The notes under the pieces are model-generated. The model saw nothing but the letters and a program-made list of their open reading frames with translations, did not search any database and was not told where the DNA came from. The position numbers and the translations under genes are program-made. Source: Desulfobacterales bacterium (GTDB lineage Bacteria; Desulfobacterota; Desulfobacteria; Desulfobacterales; 4be13). Taken from it: DNA of 9,197 nt. The stretch spans positions 1 through 9,197 of the forward strand of contig JAOZRQ010000031.1 of assembly GCA_029940115.1 (NCBI GenBank), in the 5' to 3' direction. Below are positions 1-7,700 of this stretch, in pieces (within the stretch, counting starts at the first letter, position 1; every line of letters starts with the position of its first letter).

Positions 1-226
1 GCCAAAATTTCATTTTGGCACTCCTCCTGCGTCCTTTCCTCTCGCCTTCGGCTCTGCCAAAATTTCATTTTGGCACTCCTCCTGCGTCCTTTCCTCTCGC
101 CTTCGGCTCGGCCAAAATTTCATTTTGGCACTCCTTCCGCGTCCTTTCCTCTCGCCTTCGGCTCTGCCAAAATTTCATTTTGGCACTCCTTCTCGCCTTC
201 GGCTCTGGCAAAATTTCATTTTGGCA
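1..226. repeat. 55-bp tandem repeat array with internal palindrome
   Basis: Three full 55-bp units (1-55, 56-110, 111-165) are nearly identical. They are followed by a fourth unit shortened to 41 bp by loss of 14 bp (166-206) and the start of a fifth (207 onward). Each unit opens with GCCAAAATTTCATTTTGGC, an inverted repeat with 8-bp arms and a 3-nt loop, followed by CACTCC. Each ends with a small GCC-TTC-GGC hairpin. There are no variable spacers, so this is not CRISPR. Open frames exist on both strands across the array, but they only translate the repeat. A relative of the palindrome lies at 4568-4591. Role unknown; a dispersed bacterial interspersed repeat is the likeliest reading. Confidence 0.9.
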
Positions 227-419
227 CTCCCTCATCCCATCTTGGCAATTTTTCAAGGTCAGAGTCAAAAATAAACCTGTCATCTCCCAAAGGGCATTTC
301 GGTGTCCCGGATTTCACCTCACCCTTCAGATTTTCCTGTCACCATCTTTGATCATTATCATTATTATAAACAAAGACTTTGTCGCTGTCAACGGTGGAAA
401 ACATTAATCGCTTCTGGGC

Positions 420-559
420 GGTCGAAAATTTTCGACCTGTGCGGTCAGACTTTGATTCCCAGATCCCAAGCCCAAGATTCCGGATTCCCAGCGGGGATTT
501 TCTTTGAAAATCCGCTGACCGCTGGCCGCTTGCCCTAACCGCACAGGTCGAAAATTTTC
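420..559. repeat. Nested palindromic element with 22-bp terminal inverted repeats
   Basis: A perfect 22-bp inverted repeat joins 424-445 with 538-559. The left end also contains a perfect 18-bp palindrome, GGTCGAAAATTTTCGACC (420-437), of which only half survives at the right end. Nested inside are an 8-bp pair, GCGGTCAG (441-448) with CTGACCGC (515-522), and a strong hairpin at 489-517 with a 2-nt bulge and a TTT loop. The whole ~140 bp could fold into one long branched hairpin as RNA or extrude as a cruciform. It encodes no protein. It may be a small non-autonomous mobile element or a dispersed palindromic repeat. Confidence 0.75.
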
Positions 560-570
560 AGCTCTGCTGA

Positions 571-737
571 CTATAATTGGCATCCTTTCATCCGTCGGTT
601 TACACTTTTTGACATCAGAAAGTTTGTAGTTCCGCCTTCAGGCGGTGTGACCCCGCCTGAAGGCGGAACTACAAACTTTCTCCATCCGAAAAAGTGCAAA
701 CCACTTTTCAGGTAAAATAAAGGATGTCCTATAATTG
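571..737. mobile_element. MITE-like hairpin element with 9-bp flanking direct repeat
   Basis: The core is a perfect 29-bp inverted repeat (617-645 and 653-681) around a 7-nt loop. Outside it, GGTTTACACTTTTT (597-610) pairs with 689-702 with one mismatch, and CATCCTTT near the left end (581-588) matches the inverted AAAGGATG at 719-726. The 149-bp element (580-728) is bounded by the direct repeat CTATAATTG at 571-579 and 729-737, which looks like a target-site duplication. Each flank contains a TATAAT hexamer, so coincidence or part of the repeat itself is also possible. No transposase is encoded. The inner arm contains the CCGCCTTCAGGCGG palindrome that recurs at 2553-2666. Confidence 0.65.
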
Positions 738-826
738 AATCATTTTGCTTGTTCGATAATTTCAGAAAAAAAAAGTCTTGACAGAATAATAAAGATCATA
801 GTAAATAAAATTCCATCTGTTTTTGG

Positions 827-912
827 CATCCTTTATTTTTCCTGAAAGGGTTTACACTTTTCGGATGAGAAGAACCGCCTTTGGGCCGCCTAAAGGCGGA
901 GTTGCAAGCTTT
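827..912. repeat. Decayed copy of the 571-737 hairpin element
   Basis: Bases 827-867 (from CATCCTTTATTTTTCC to TTTTCGGATG) are an imperfect inverted copy of 683-726, the right outer arm of the MITE-like element. They are followed by CCGCCTTT-GGGCCGCCT-AAAGGCGG (875-899) and a degraded inner arm to about 912. The right outer arm is missing. Because 683-726 and 827-867 are inverted relative to each other, the ~100 bp between them could also form the loop of a larger hairpin. Confidence 0.6.
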
Positions 913-1032
913 TTGAGCTTGTGAAGCTGTGGACAGGGAAGCTGCCGAGTGACATCGGATAGTGATCCATAAACAGAACGATCTGAGAAGATGGACGAAT
1001 CCGGATGGGCGCATTTGCAAGTTGGGGGAATT

Positions 1033-1077
1033 GTCCCGGAGGGACTTGTGAAAATAGCCCGGCAATTCATTGCCGGG
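1033..1077. repeat. Pair of REP-like hairpins
   Basis: Two hairpins lie close together: GTCCC-GGA-GGGAC (1033-1045) and CCCGGCAAT-TC-ATTGCCGGG (1058-1077, a perfect 9-bp stem). They sit about 100 bp upstream of the lipase start. No T-tract follows either stem, so an intrinsic terminator is unlikely. They resemble extragenic palindromic repeats and could equally shape the 5' leader of the lipase mRNA. Confidence 0.5.
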
Positions 1078-1173
1078 GTCTGTTTGGGGACTCCCCCATT
1101 TTACAATCCAATGGGAGCATGAGAAGGAAATGAAGGATGTCTGGAACCGGACAATTCAATCTGAGGAGATACA

Positions 1174-2550
1174 ATGACAAACCGCAACCCTGTGGTATTC
1201 GTTCACGGCAACGGAGACAGCGCGGAGGGCTGGCAACGTCAGATCAGCCGGTTTGAGGAGAACGGCTGCACAGATGACGAGTTCTTTGCCATCACCCTCG
1301 ATCCGCCGCAGAACGAATCGAACATTCACTATGCAAACCAGTTGAAGCTTTTCATGGAAGATGTTCTGCAAAAGACTGGTGCGTCCAAAATTGACCTCGT
1401 TGCCCACTCCCTCGGATGCACGGTTTCCCGGCACTACATCAAATTCATGGGAGGAAGCCGCATCGTCGAGCATGCGGTCCTGATTTCCGGAGGGAATCAC
1501 GGCCTGCCGGCTGCGGACCTGACCTTGGGCCAACCCGAGGAATTCAAACAATCCCCTGAACTCACCACGATGGGGTCTCAATTTCTCGACGACCTGAACA
1601 CCGGCAATGAGGGGGACTTGGAGACTTTCGGGCCCACAAAATACATGACGATCAGCGGCCCCCATGATGAGTTCTATCTGTTCAATCCCGAGTCCCCGCA
1701 GTTGAAAGGCGCGGACAACCGGATAATCAAAAATCATGGGCATTTCGGTCTGCGTGACGCTGAAGAGTCCTTTGCATGTGTGCTGGCCTTTTTTCAAGAC
1801 CGGGCAGAATCCCTGGATATCGGCCGTGACGTATTGGGCAGGCCCGCTGAAAGGCCGCTCGGATCATGGATCATCATCGGGGGCTCCGGAAAGGGGGATC
1901 AATACACCTTTCATGAGGACGGGTCTTACGAAGGAGAGGAGAACGGGGAGGAATCCCGCGGAACGTACATAGTGGATGCCAGCGGATATCCCTGCAAGAT
2001 CACCCTTCGGCAGACCCGGGGCCTCGGGGGAACCGGAGAACGGCTTGGCATTTACCAGGTGAACGTCACCGACCGCTTTCTCCGCTTGGCCCTCGGTGAA
2101 CTGAACAGCGGAGAAATCCCTGGTCAGATGGTATTTGAGCGGATTTACGAGAGGAAGTACGAATCTGACGCCATCCCGGAAGATTACATCGGGATATGGA
2201 AAACAGAGGAACTCGGGTTCTGCGCCGCGGCCGGCTGGACATCAGGCGAACTGGAGATCCTCGGGGACGGAAGGTATGTTCTGAGGGGAGAAAACATCCT
2301 GAGTCCTGTGGGAAAATTTGAGATATCCGGAAAACTCGCTGTCTCCTTCAAGCCGGATCCCCCGCATCTGACAATGGAGTTTGTAACCATTGCCGGAGAC
2401 ATCCCCTTTTTCATCCCCGGCGAAGTGCTTCCCGGGATATTCAAGCGGGAGGCGAACCGGCTGGAAATGCAATGGGGAAGCGCTATGTTCGGGATCCCCC
2501 GGCCCGCATGTATGGATTCCCCGGTTGTGTTTGTCCGGAAAAGTTCGTAG
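1174..2550 (+). CDS. Class-2 lipase-like alpha/beta hydrolase with two C-terminal beta-rich modules
   Basis: Residues 1-210 form an alpha/beta-hydrolase domain like Bacillus LipA (Lipase_2 family), which hydrolyses carboxyl esters. The oxyanion-hole motif VFVHGNG is at residues 8-14 and the nucleophile is S79 in AHSLG. The probable acid is D165 (GPHDEF) and the histidine H190 (HGHFGL). Spacing and flanking residues agree with the LipA triad. Residues about 225-325 and 331-458 look like two related beta-rich, lipocalin-like modules, each opening with a G-x-W motif (GSW, GIW); this is tentative. The ATG is fixed by an in-frame TGA 12 nt upstream and a TGAGGAG site at 1162-1168. There is no signal peptide: the first beta strand begins at residue 6, so the product is cytoplasmic or leaves by an unseen route. 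The stop codon lies inside a repeat. The substrate is unknown. Confidence 0.85.
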   Translation: MTNRNPVVFVHGNGDSAEGWQRQISRFEENGCTDDEFFAITLDPPQNESNIHYANQLKLFMEDVLQKTGASKIDLVAHSLGCTVSRHYIKFMGGSRIVEHAVLISGGNHGLPAADLTLGQPEEFKQSPELTTMGSQFLDDLNTGNEGDLETFGPTKYMTISGPHDEFYLFNPESPQLKGADNRIIKNHGHFGLRDAEESFACVLAFFQDRAESLDIGRDVLGRPAERPLGSWIIIGGSGKGDQYTFHEDGSYEGEENGEESRGTYIVDASGYPCKITLRQTRGLGGTGERLGIYQVNVTDRFLRLALGELNSGEIPGQMVFERIYERKYESDAIPEDYIGIWKTEELGFCAAAGWTSGELEILGDGRYVLRGENILSPVGKFEISGKLAVSFKPDPPHLTMEFVTIAGDIPFFIPGEVLPGIFKREANRLEMQWGSAMFGIPRPACMDSPVVFVRKSS

Positions 2551-2666
2551 TTCCGGAAAGTTCGTAGTTCCGCCTTCAGGCGGCACCAAACCGGAAAGTT
2601 CGTAGTTCCGCCTTCAGGCGGCACCAAACCGGAAAGTTCGTAGTTCCGCCTTCAGGCGGCACCAAA
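2535..2666. repeat. 38-bp tandem palindromic repeat array at the lipase 3' end
   Basis: Three identical 38-bp units (2553-2590, 2591-2628, 2629-2666) start with CCGGAAAGTTCGTAGTTCCG and contain the palindrome CCGCCT-TC-AGGCGG. An incomplete unit at 2535-2552 precedes them and carries the last codons and TAG stop of the lipase gene. The same TAGTTCCGCCTTCAGGCGG core forms the inner arms of the element at 571-737. Each unit can form a short hairpin in the mRNA, which might protect or attenuate the transcript between the two hydrolase genes. No T-tract suggests a terminator. Confidence 0.9.
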
Positions 2667-2721
2667 ACTCGTAGGAGTCAGCATTCCTGCAAACTTAACT
2701 TTAACACAGAAAGAGAAAAAG

Positions 2722-4512
2722 ATGGGAAAAATGAAGCGAATCATTATTGCGATGAGCTGCCTCATGGCTTTGATCCTGATGGCAGGATCGGTTCACGCGC
2801 AATGGAAGGTCGAACCAGGGGATCCGTCCAGAAGTTTCTGGAAGGATCAGGTGCATTATCCTTATGCGGTCAGTTACGCAAAGGCAGGGGATTCCCAAGG
2901 CGTCACCTGGGAGATCGCCTACATGGACGAATACGCAGGCTCCGAACCGAACCCGGATGTGCTGGTTCTGATTCATGGAAAAGGGGTATTCGGCGGCTAC
3001 TTCGGCCATCTGATGAAGATGGCCCTTGAAAACGGATTGCGGGTCATTGCACCGGACCTGCCTCACTACGGAAAATCAATTCCCGGAAACCTGAACAACC
3101 CCTTGGCCAGGTCCCTGGAGGATACGCGGGAAGCGGTTCACGATCTGATTGTGAATCAGTTGGGCGTAAAAAAAGCCTCGTACTTGGGCCACTCTTTGGG
3201 CGGGCAATGGGTGATCGGTTATGCCCTGAAATACCCGGACGCGGTGGAGAAGCTGATATTGGAATCTCCGGGCGGCATGGAGGAGTTTCCCACGAATATC
3301 AAAGTGGGACAGGCTGATGTCGGCTTCTTTGATCCATCCTGCCTCAGAGACATGGGGAGATGGGAGAGCATATGGACGGTGGCCCTTCAGACGGAGTTCA
3401 AAAAGGATGCGGAAGCGATCCGGAATTTCTACTATTTCAAGAAAAAGAACCCCGACACCGGCCAGATCAAGCCTTCTGAACTCGGGTACTTCAAAAAACC
3501 GGATCCTTATGCCGATTTTGTCACCGAGGTCCGTGTGAACATGATCAACGGGAACAAAAAGGAATACGACAACTACGTTTATACCTACATCCGGGATATC
3601 TATTCCATGGGTGTCGAAGTGAGAAAAGAGGATCCCGACAGCTTGGTGAAACGGATGAAATCGCTCCGGATCCCTGTATTTCTGGCCTACGGCGAGGAGG
3701 AACCCTTCATTCCCACCACCATATTCAGCGGGAATAAAAGCCTGTATAAAGATATTATCGCCCCCTTTGAAGACGCGCTCACAGCAAACGGCCATCCTCC
3801 GGTGGTTAAACTCTATCCGGGGGTGGGACATTTTTCCCATACCGATATTCCGGATGTGTTTGCAAATGACGTGATCCGGTTTGTCAAAGGGACCATGAGC
3901 CGGAGTGCTGAGCCTGCCGGGGGCGACGACCTGCGGCAGTTGAAGCGGGAAATCGCTGAATTGAAGGGTGAGGTGAAAGGCCTGAAGAGCGACAGCGACA
4001 AGTTCTCAAAATTCATGGACAAATTCAGCTTTGGCGTGGATTACCGGGCCACCGGCTTCTATATCGAGCAGTACCCAGATCAGGATGCGGCCGGCAACTC
4101 CATTGACGACAAAAGAGGCGTGGATCAACTGATTCGTCTGAAAATGGATTTCAAAGATGAGGACGGCGTCGAATTCAAGGGCCGTCTGATTCTGAACGAT
4201 CAGCATTGGCAGGGAGATCGTCGCGTGGCCAACGCGGCCGGATCAAATGTCAGCGACCATGAGGACAACATCGCACTCGACTACGGATACCTGAAGGTGC
4301 CGTTCGGGTCCGGGTTCAGCGCGCAGGTGGGACGTCAGGCCGCGAACTGGGGGAACCATTTCACCACATGCGATGACCGCCGGGACCGGATCGCGCTGTT
4401 CAAGCAGATCGGCTACACCCACCTGATCGCCCTGTATGACAAACGTCAGGAGGGGCTTGTCAATGTCAATGATGATGACGGAAACTTGGCCGCGCTGACA
4501 CGCCCTTCATAA
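2722..4512 (+). CDS. Exported alpha/beta hydrolase fused to a coiled coil and truncated porin-like domain
   Basis: Residues 1-26 are a signal peptide (MGKMKR basic start, hydrophobic core, probable cleavage after VHA). Residues 40-390 are an alpha/beta hydrolase: oxyanion motif LIHGKG (83-88), nucleophile S158 in GHSLGG, probable acid among E325-E327 (YGEEEPF), and histidine H370 (GVGHF). A heptad-like helix follows (402-424, LKREIAELKGEVKGLK). From about 434 to 590, alternating strands (FSFGVDYRATGFYIE, the NWGNHFTTCDDRRDRI segment) resemble the N-terminal part of an outer-membrane porin. About 160 residues remain of a barrel that would normally need at least twice that, and no other frame continues it after 4500. 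The order signal-enzyme-helix-barrel recalls an autotransporter, but a chance fusion followed by truncation is equally possible. The start has a weak site (AAGAG, 2711-2715); M4 at 2731 is an alternative. Confidence 0.8.
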   Translation: MGKMKRIIIAMSCLMALILMAGSVHAQWKVEPGDPSRSFWKDQVHYPYAVSYAKAGDSQGVTWEIAYMDEYAGSEPNPDVLVLIHGKGVFGGYFGHLMKMALENGLRVIAPDLPHYGKSIPGNLNNPLARSLEDTREAVHDLIVNQLGVKKASYLGHSLGGQWVIGYALKYPDAVEKLILESPGGMEEFPTNIKVGQADVGFFDPSCLRDMGRWESIWTVALQTEFKKDAEAIRNFYYFKKKNPDTGQIKPSELGYFKKPDPYADFVTEVRVNMINGNKKEYDNYVYTYIRDIYSMGVEVRKEDPDSLVKRMKSLRIPVFLAYGEEEPFIPTTIFSGNKSLYKDIIAPFEDALTANGHPPVVKLYPGVGHFSHTDIPDVFANDVIRFVKGTMSRSAEPAGGDDLRQLKREIAELKGEVKGLKSDSDKFSKFMDKFSFGVDYRATGFYIEQYPDQDAAGNSIDDKRGVDQLIRLKMDFKDEDGVEFKGRLILNDQHWQGDRRVANAAGSNVSDHEDNIALDYGYLKVPFGSGFSAQVGRQAANWGNHFTTCDDRRDRIALFKQIGYTHLIALYDKRQEGLVNVNDDDGNLAALTRPS

Positions 4513-4567
4513 AAGGTTAAACATCTTTGCAAGAAAACTCGGCTTCTTTCCCCGAACGGGCAGATAT

Positions 4568-4591
4568 GCCAAACTGCAAGTTTGGCACTCC
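4568..4591. repeat. Isolated relative of the left-end palindrome
   Basis: GCCAAACT-GCA-AGTTTGGC followed by CACTCC has the same layout (8-bp arms, 3-nt loop, CACTCC tail) as the palindrome in the 1-226 array, with compensating changes in both arms that keep the stem paired. It lies 55 bp after the stop of the hydrolase-porin gene and no T-tract follows it, so terminator function is doubtful. Paired changes suggest the structure, not the sequence, is conserved. Confidence 0.7.
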
Positions 4592-4693
4592 GGAGAGTAT
4601 GAATGACAGAGCTTCATCGAATTTCCAGATCTGCTGATCATCAGAAAAAATCTGATTATAATGGGCATGTTCAAGCATAAGTTCAGGTTCAAG

Positions 4694-4722
4694 TTCACGG
4701 GCTTCCCTAAATCTGTTATAAT
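4694..4722 (+). promoter_or_regulatory. Candidate sigma-70 promoter for putA
   Basis: A consensus TATAAT (4717-4722) is preceded at 17 bp by TTCACG (4694-4699), four of six matches to the -35 consensus. It would start transcription near 4729, leaving a very short leader that includes the AAGGAGG ribosome binding site (4734-4740), 5 nt before the ATG. A second TATAAT at 4657-4662 has no good -35 partner. TATAAT-containing sequence also recurs in repeats elsewhere in the window, which lowers certainty. Confidence 0.45.
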
Positions 4723-4745
4723 CAGGAAAAAATAAGGAGGCAAAC

Positions 4746-7700
4746 ATGAGCACACCCAATAAGATCATCCAAGAGGTGATCTCCCAAGCCGAGGCATGGC
4801 AGAACCGCGCCAATGAGTTGCTCACCCCGGAGGAGAAGACCATTCAGCGGCAGATGAGACGGCTGCTGACCCATCCCATGGACAAGGTGGTGATGACGAA
4901 GATGATTGACCAGAGCTTTCGCTCCCACAACGACTCCCGGGTGGCGGATCAGATCAACCACACCATGAAGGAGTATGGCGTTCCCGACTTCTTCACGGCA
5001 AAGGACAAGATGCTGATGCGCCTCTTCCTCGGCGTGGGAAGGCACTTTCCCCATGTCTCGGTTCCCCGGGTGGTGGACAAGATGCGGGATGACAGCAGCC
5101 GATCCGTCATCCCCGGAGAGGAGGAGACCCTGCGCGGCCATCTCGAAATGAGGAAGGCCGAGGGGGTGCGGATGAACATCAATCATCTTGGAGAGGCGGT
5201 TCTCGGCGAGGAGGAATCCCTCTTCCGACTCGACACCTACCTGAACGATCTGAAAAGCCCGGACATCGAATACATCTCGGTGAAGATATCCACCATCTAT
5301 TCCCAGATCAGCTCCCTCGCGTTTGAGCATACGGTGGGCATTCTGACGGATCGTCTCGCCCAGCTCTACCGGGCCGCCCGGGACAACCACTTCACCCGGC
5401 CCGACGGCACCCGGGTCCCGAAATTCGTGAATCTCGACATGGAGGAGTATCGGGACATGGAGATCACCAAGGAGGCGTTCATGCGGACGCTGAATGAGGC
5501 GGAGTTCAAGAACCACTCCGCGGGGATCGTCTTGCAGGCCTACATCCCGGATTCCCATCCGCTTCAGCAGGAGCTGACCGAATGGGCCAAAAGGCGGGTC
5601 GCGGACGGCGGCGCACCCATCAAGCTCCGCATCGTCAAGGGCGCGAACATGGAGATGGAGCTGGTCGAGTCCTCGCTCAACAACTGGCCCATCGCGCCTT
5701 ATGACACCAAGCTGGATGTGGATGCGAACTACAAGCGCATGGCCGAATACGGAATGGCCCCGGAGAATGTCCAAGCGGTTCATCTCGGGATCGCGTCGCA
5801 CAACCTGTTCGAACTCGCATACGCTTACACGTTGGCCAGGCAGAACGAGGTCACCCAGCATTTCAGCTTTGAGATGCTCGAGGGGATGGCGGACCATGTG
5901 CGCCGGGCCATTCAGGAGACCGATGAGGAGATGGTGCTGTACGCGCCGGTGGCCAAGAAGGAGCAGTTCATCAGCGCGATCGCGTATCTGATCCGCCGGC
6001 TGGATGAGAACACCGCGGAGGAGAACTTCCTGCGCTATTCCCCGAGCTTGGAAGCCGGATCCGAAGAATGGGAATTTCTCAGGGACCAGTTCATCGCGTC
6101 CTGTGCCCGCAAGGATCACGTCGGAGCAGAGCCTCACCGGATTCAGAACCGGGCAGAGGAGGCCTTTTCCGAAAGAATGGGGGCCTTTCATGAGGGGGAG
6201 TTCCACAACGAACCGGACACCGATTGGTCCCTGCCTGCCAACCGGAGATGGGCGGAGGGGATCCGCGACCAATGGAAGAAGGACGCGGGTGCCAAGCCGA
6301 TGGAGGTCCCCGTGGTGGTGGCCGGGCTGGAGGTTTACCATGGCAGAGAGACGCGGGAATGCTTTGATCCGTCCCGGATCAATGAGAAGATATGCATCGC
6401 GGCCTATGCCATGGCCAATGAGGCGGATGCGGATCGGGCTGTGACGGTGGCAAAGGCGGACCCGGATGGCTGGAGAAAGAAGACCTATAAGGAACGGCAT
6501 CAGGTCCTCTCCAAGGCCGCGAGGGAACTTCGCCGGGCCAGGGCCGACCTGATCGGTGCGGCTGCGGCCACCACCGGCAAGGTCTTCACCGAGGCGGATC
6601 CGGAAGTCTCCGAGGCGATTGACTTCACCGAGTTCTATCCCCATTCCGCCCATGCATACTCGAATATGGAGAGCCTGAAGTGCCGGGGCAAAGGCGTGGG
6701 GCTGGTCATCTCCCCTTGGAATTTTCCCATCGCCATTCCCTGCGGTGGGGTCGCGGCGAGCCTTGCGGCCGGCAACACGGTGATATTCAAGCCGGCTTCG
6801 GACGCGGTGCTGCCTGCATGGATTCTGTGTCAATGCTTTTGGCGGGCCGGCGTCTCAAAGAACACCCTTCAGTTCCTTCCCTGCTCCGGATCCGAGATCG
6901 GCGGGAAACTGACCCGCCACCCGGATGTGGACTTCATCATCCTGACCGGCGGAACCGACACCGGCATGACCATTCTCAAAGTCCGGCCCGGGATATTCTT
7001 GGCCGCCGAGACCGGTGGAAAGAACGCCACCATCGTCACCGCCATGTCGGACCGGGATCAGGCGGTCAAGAACATCATCCACTCCGCGTTCAGCAACTGC
7101 GGCCAGAAATGCTCCGCGACCTCGCTGGTCGTCCTTGAGAAGGAGGTCTATGAGGATGAGGCCTTCAAGAAGCAACTGGTGGACGCGGCCAAGAGCTACA
7201 GCGTTGGGTCGGCCTGGGCCTTTCAGAACAAGATGGGCACGCTGATTCATCCCCCCAAGGGGGATCTGGAGAGAGCCTTCACCCAGCTGGAACCCGGGGA
7301 GTCGTGGGCGCTGAAGCCTCGGATGGTGGAGGACAACCCTTATATCTGGAGTCCCGGGATCAAATGGGGGGTGCAGTCGGGGAGCTATACGCATATGACC
7401 GAATTCTTCGGCCCCCTGATCGGGGTGATGTGCGCGGAAAATCTGGACCATGCCATTGACATGGTCAACGCGACCGGCTACGGCCTGACATCCGGCATGG
7501 AGAGTCTCGACAAGCGGGAACAGGAACAGTGGAAGGAGCGAATCAGGGCCGGAAACCTGTATGTCAACCGGGGAACCACCGGCGCGATTGTTCTGCGTCA
7601 GCCCTTCGGCGGCATGGAAAAGTCCGCGTTGGGCGCGGGCATCAAGGCCGGAAGCCCGAGCTATGTGGCCCAGTTCATGGACTTCGAGGAGACCGGTCTT

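Larger units (their letters stand above)
1..1173. other. Gene-free, repeat-rich region upstream of the lipase gene
   Basis: No credible protein-coding gene or RNA gene is visible here on either strand. The short open frames are low-complexity translations of repeats, lack convincing ribosome binding sites and resemble no family I know. The region holds a 55-bp tandem array, a nested palindromic element, a MITE-like hairpin element, a decayed relative of that element and a pair of REP-like hairpins, each listed separately. The AT-rich stretch 340-380 and the unique sequence 231-419 and 913-1030 show no recognisable structure. The left edge of the window cuts through the tandem array, so the array may extend further left. 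Confidence 0.75.

Noticed and set aside
1..226. Possible CRISPR array
   Set aside because: Units are contiguous and identical throughout, with no variable spacers and no cas genes in the window.
15..407. Open frames across the left tandem array
   Set aside because: Their peptides are literal translations of the 55-bp repeat and appear in more than one frame and on both strands.
778..807. TTGACA as a promoter for the lipase gene
   Set aside because: The -35 is perfect, but no acceptable -10 lies at 16-18 bp, and the gene starts almost 400 bp further on past hairpins.
1156..1797. Minus-strand 213-codon frame opposite the lipase
   Set aside because: It lies over the lipase catalytic core, has no recognisable motifs and mirrors the codons of the plus-strand gene.
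4568..4591. Intrinsic terminator of the hydrolase-porin gene
   Set aside because: The stem is good but no T-tract follows on either strand, and the sequence belongs to a dispersed repeat family.
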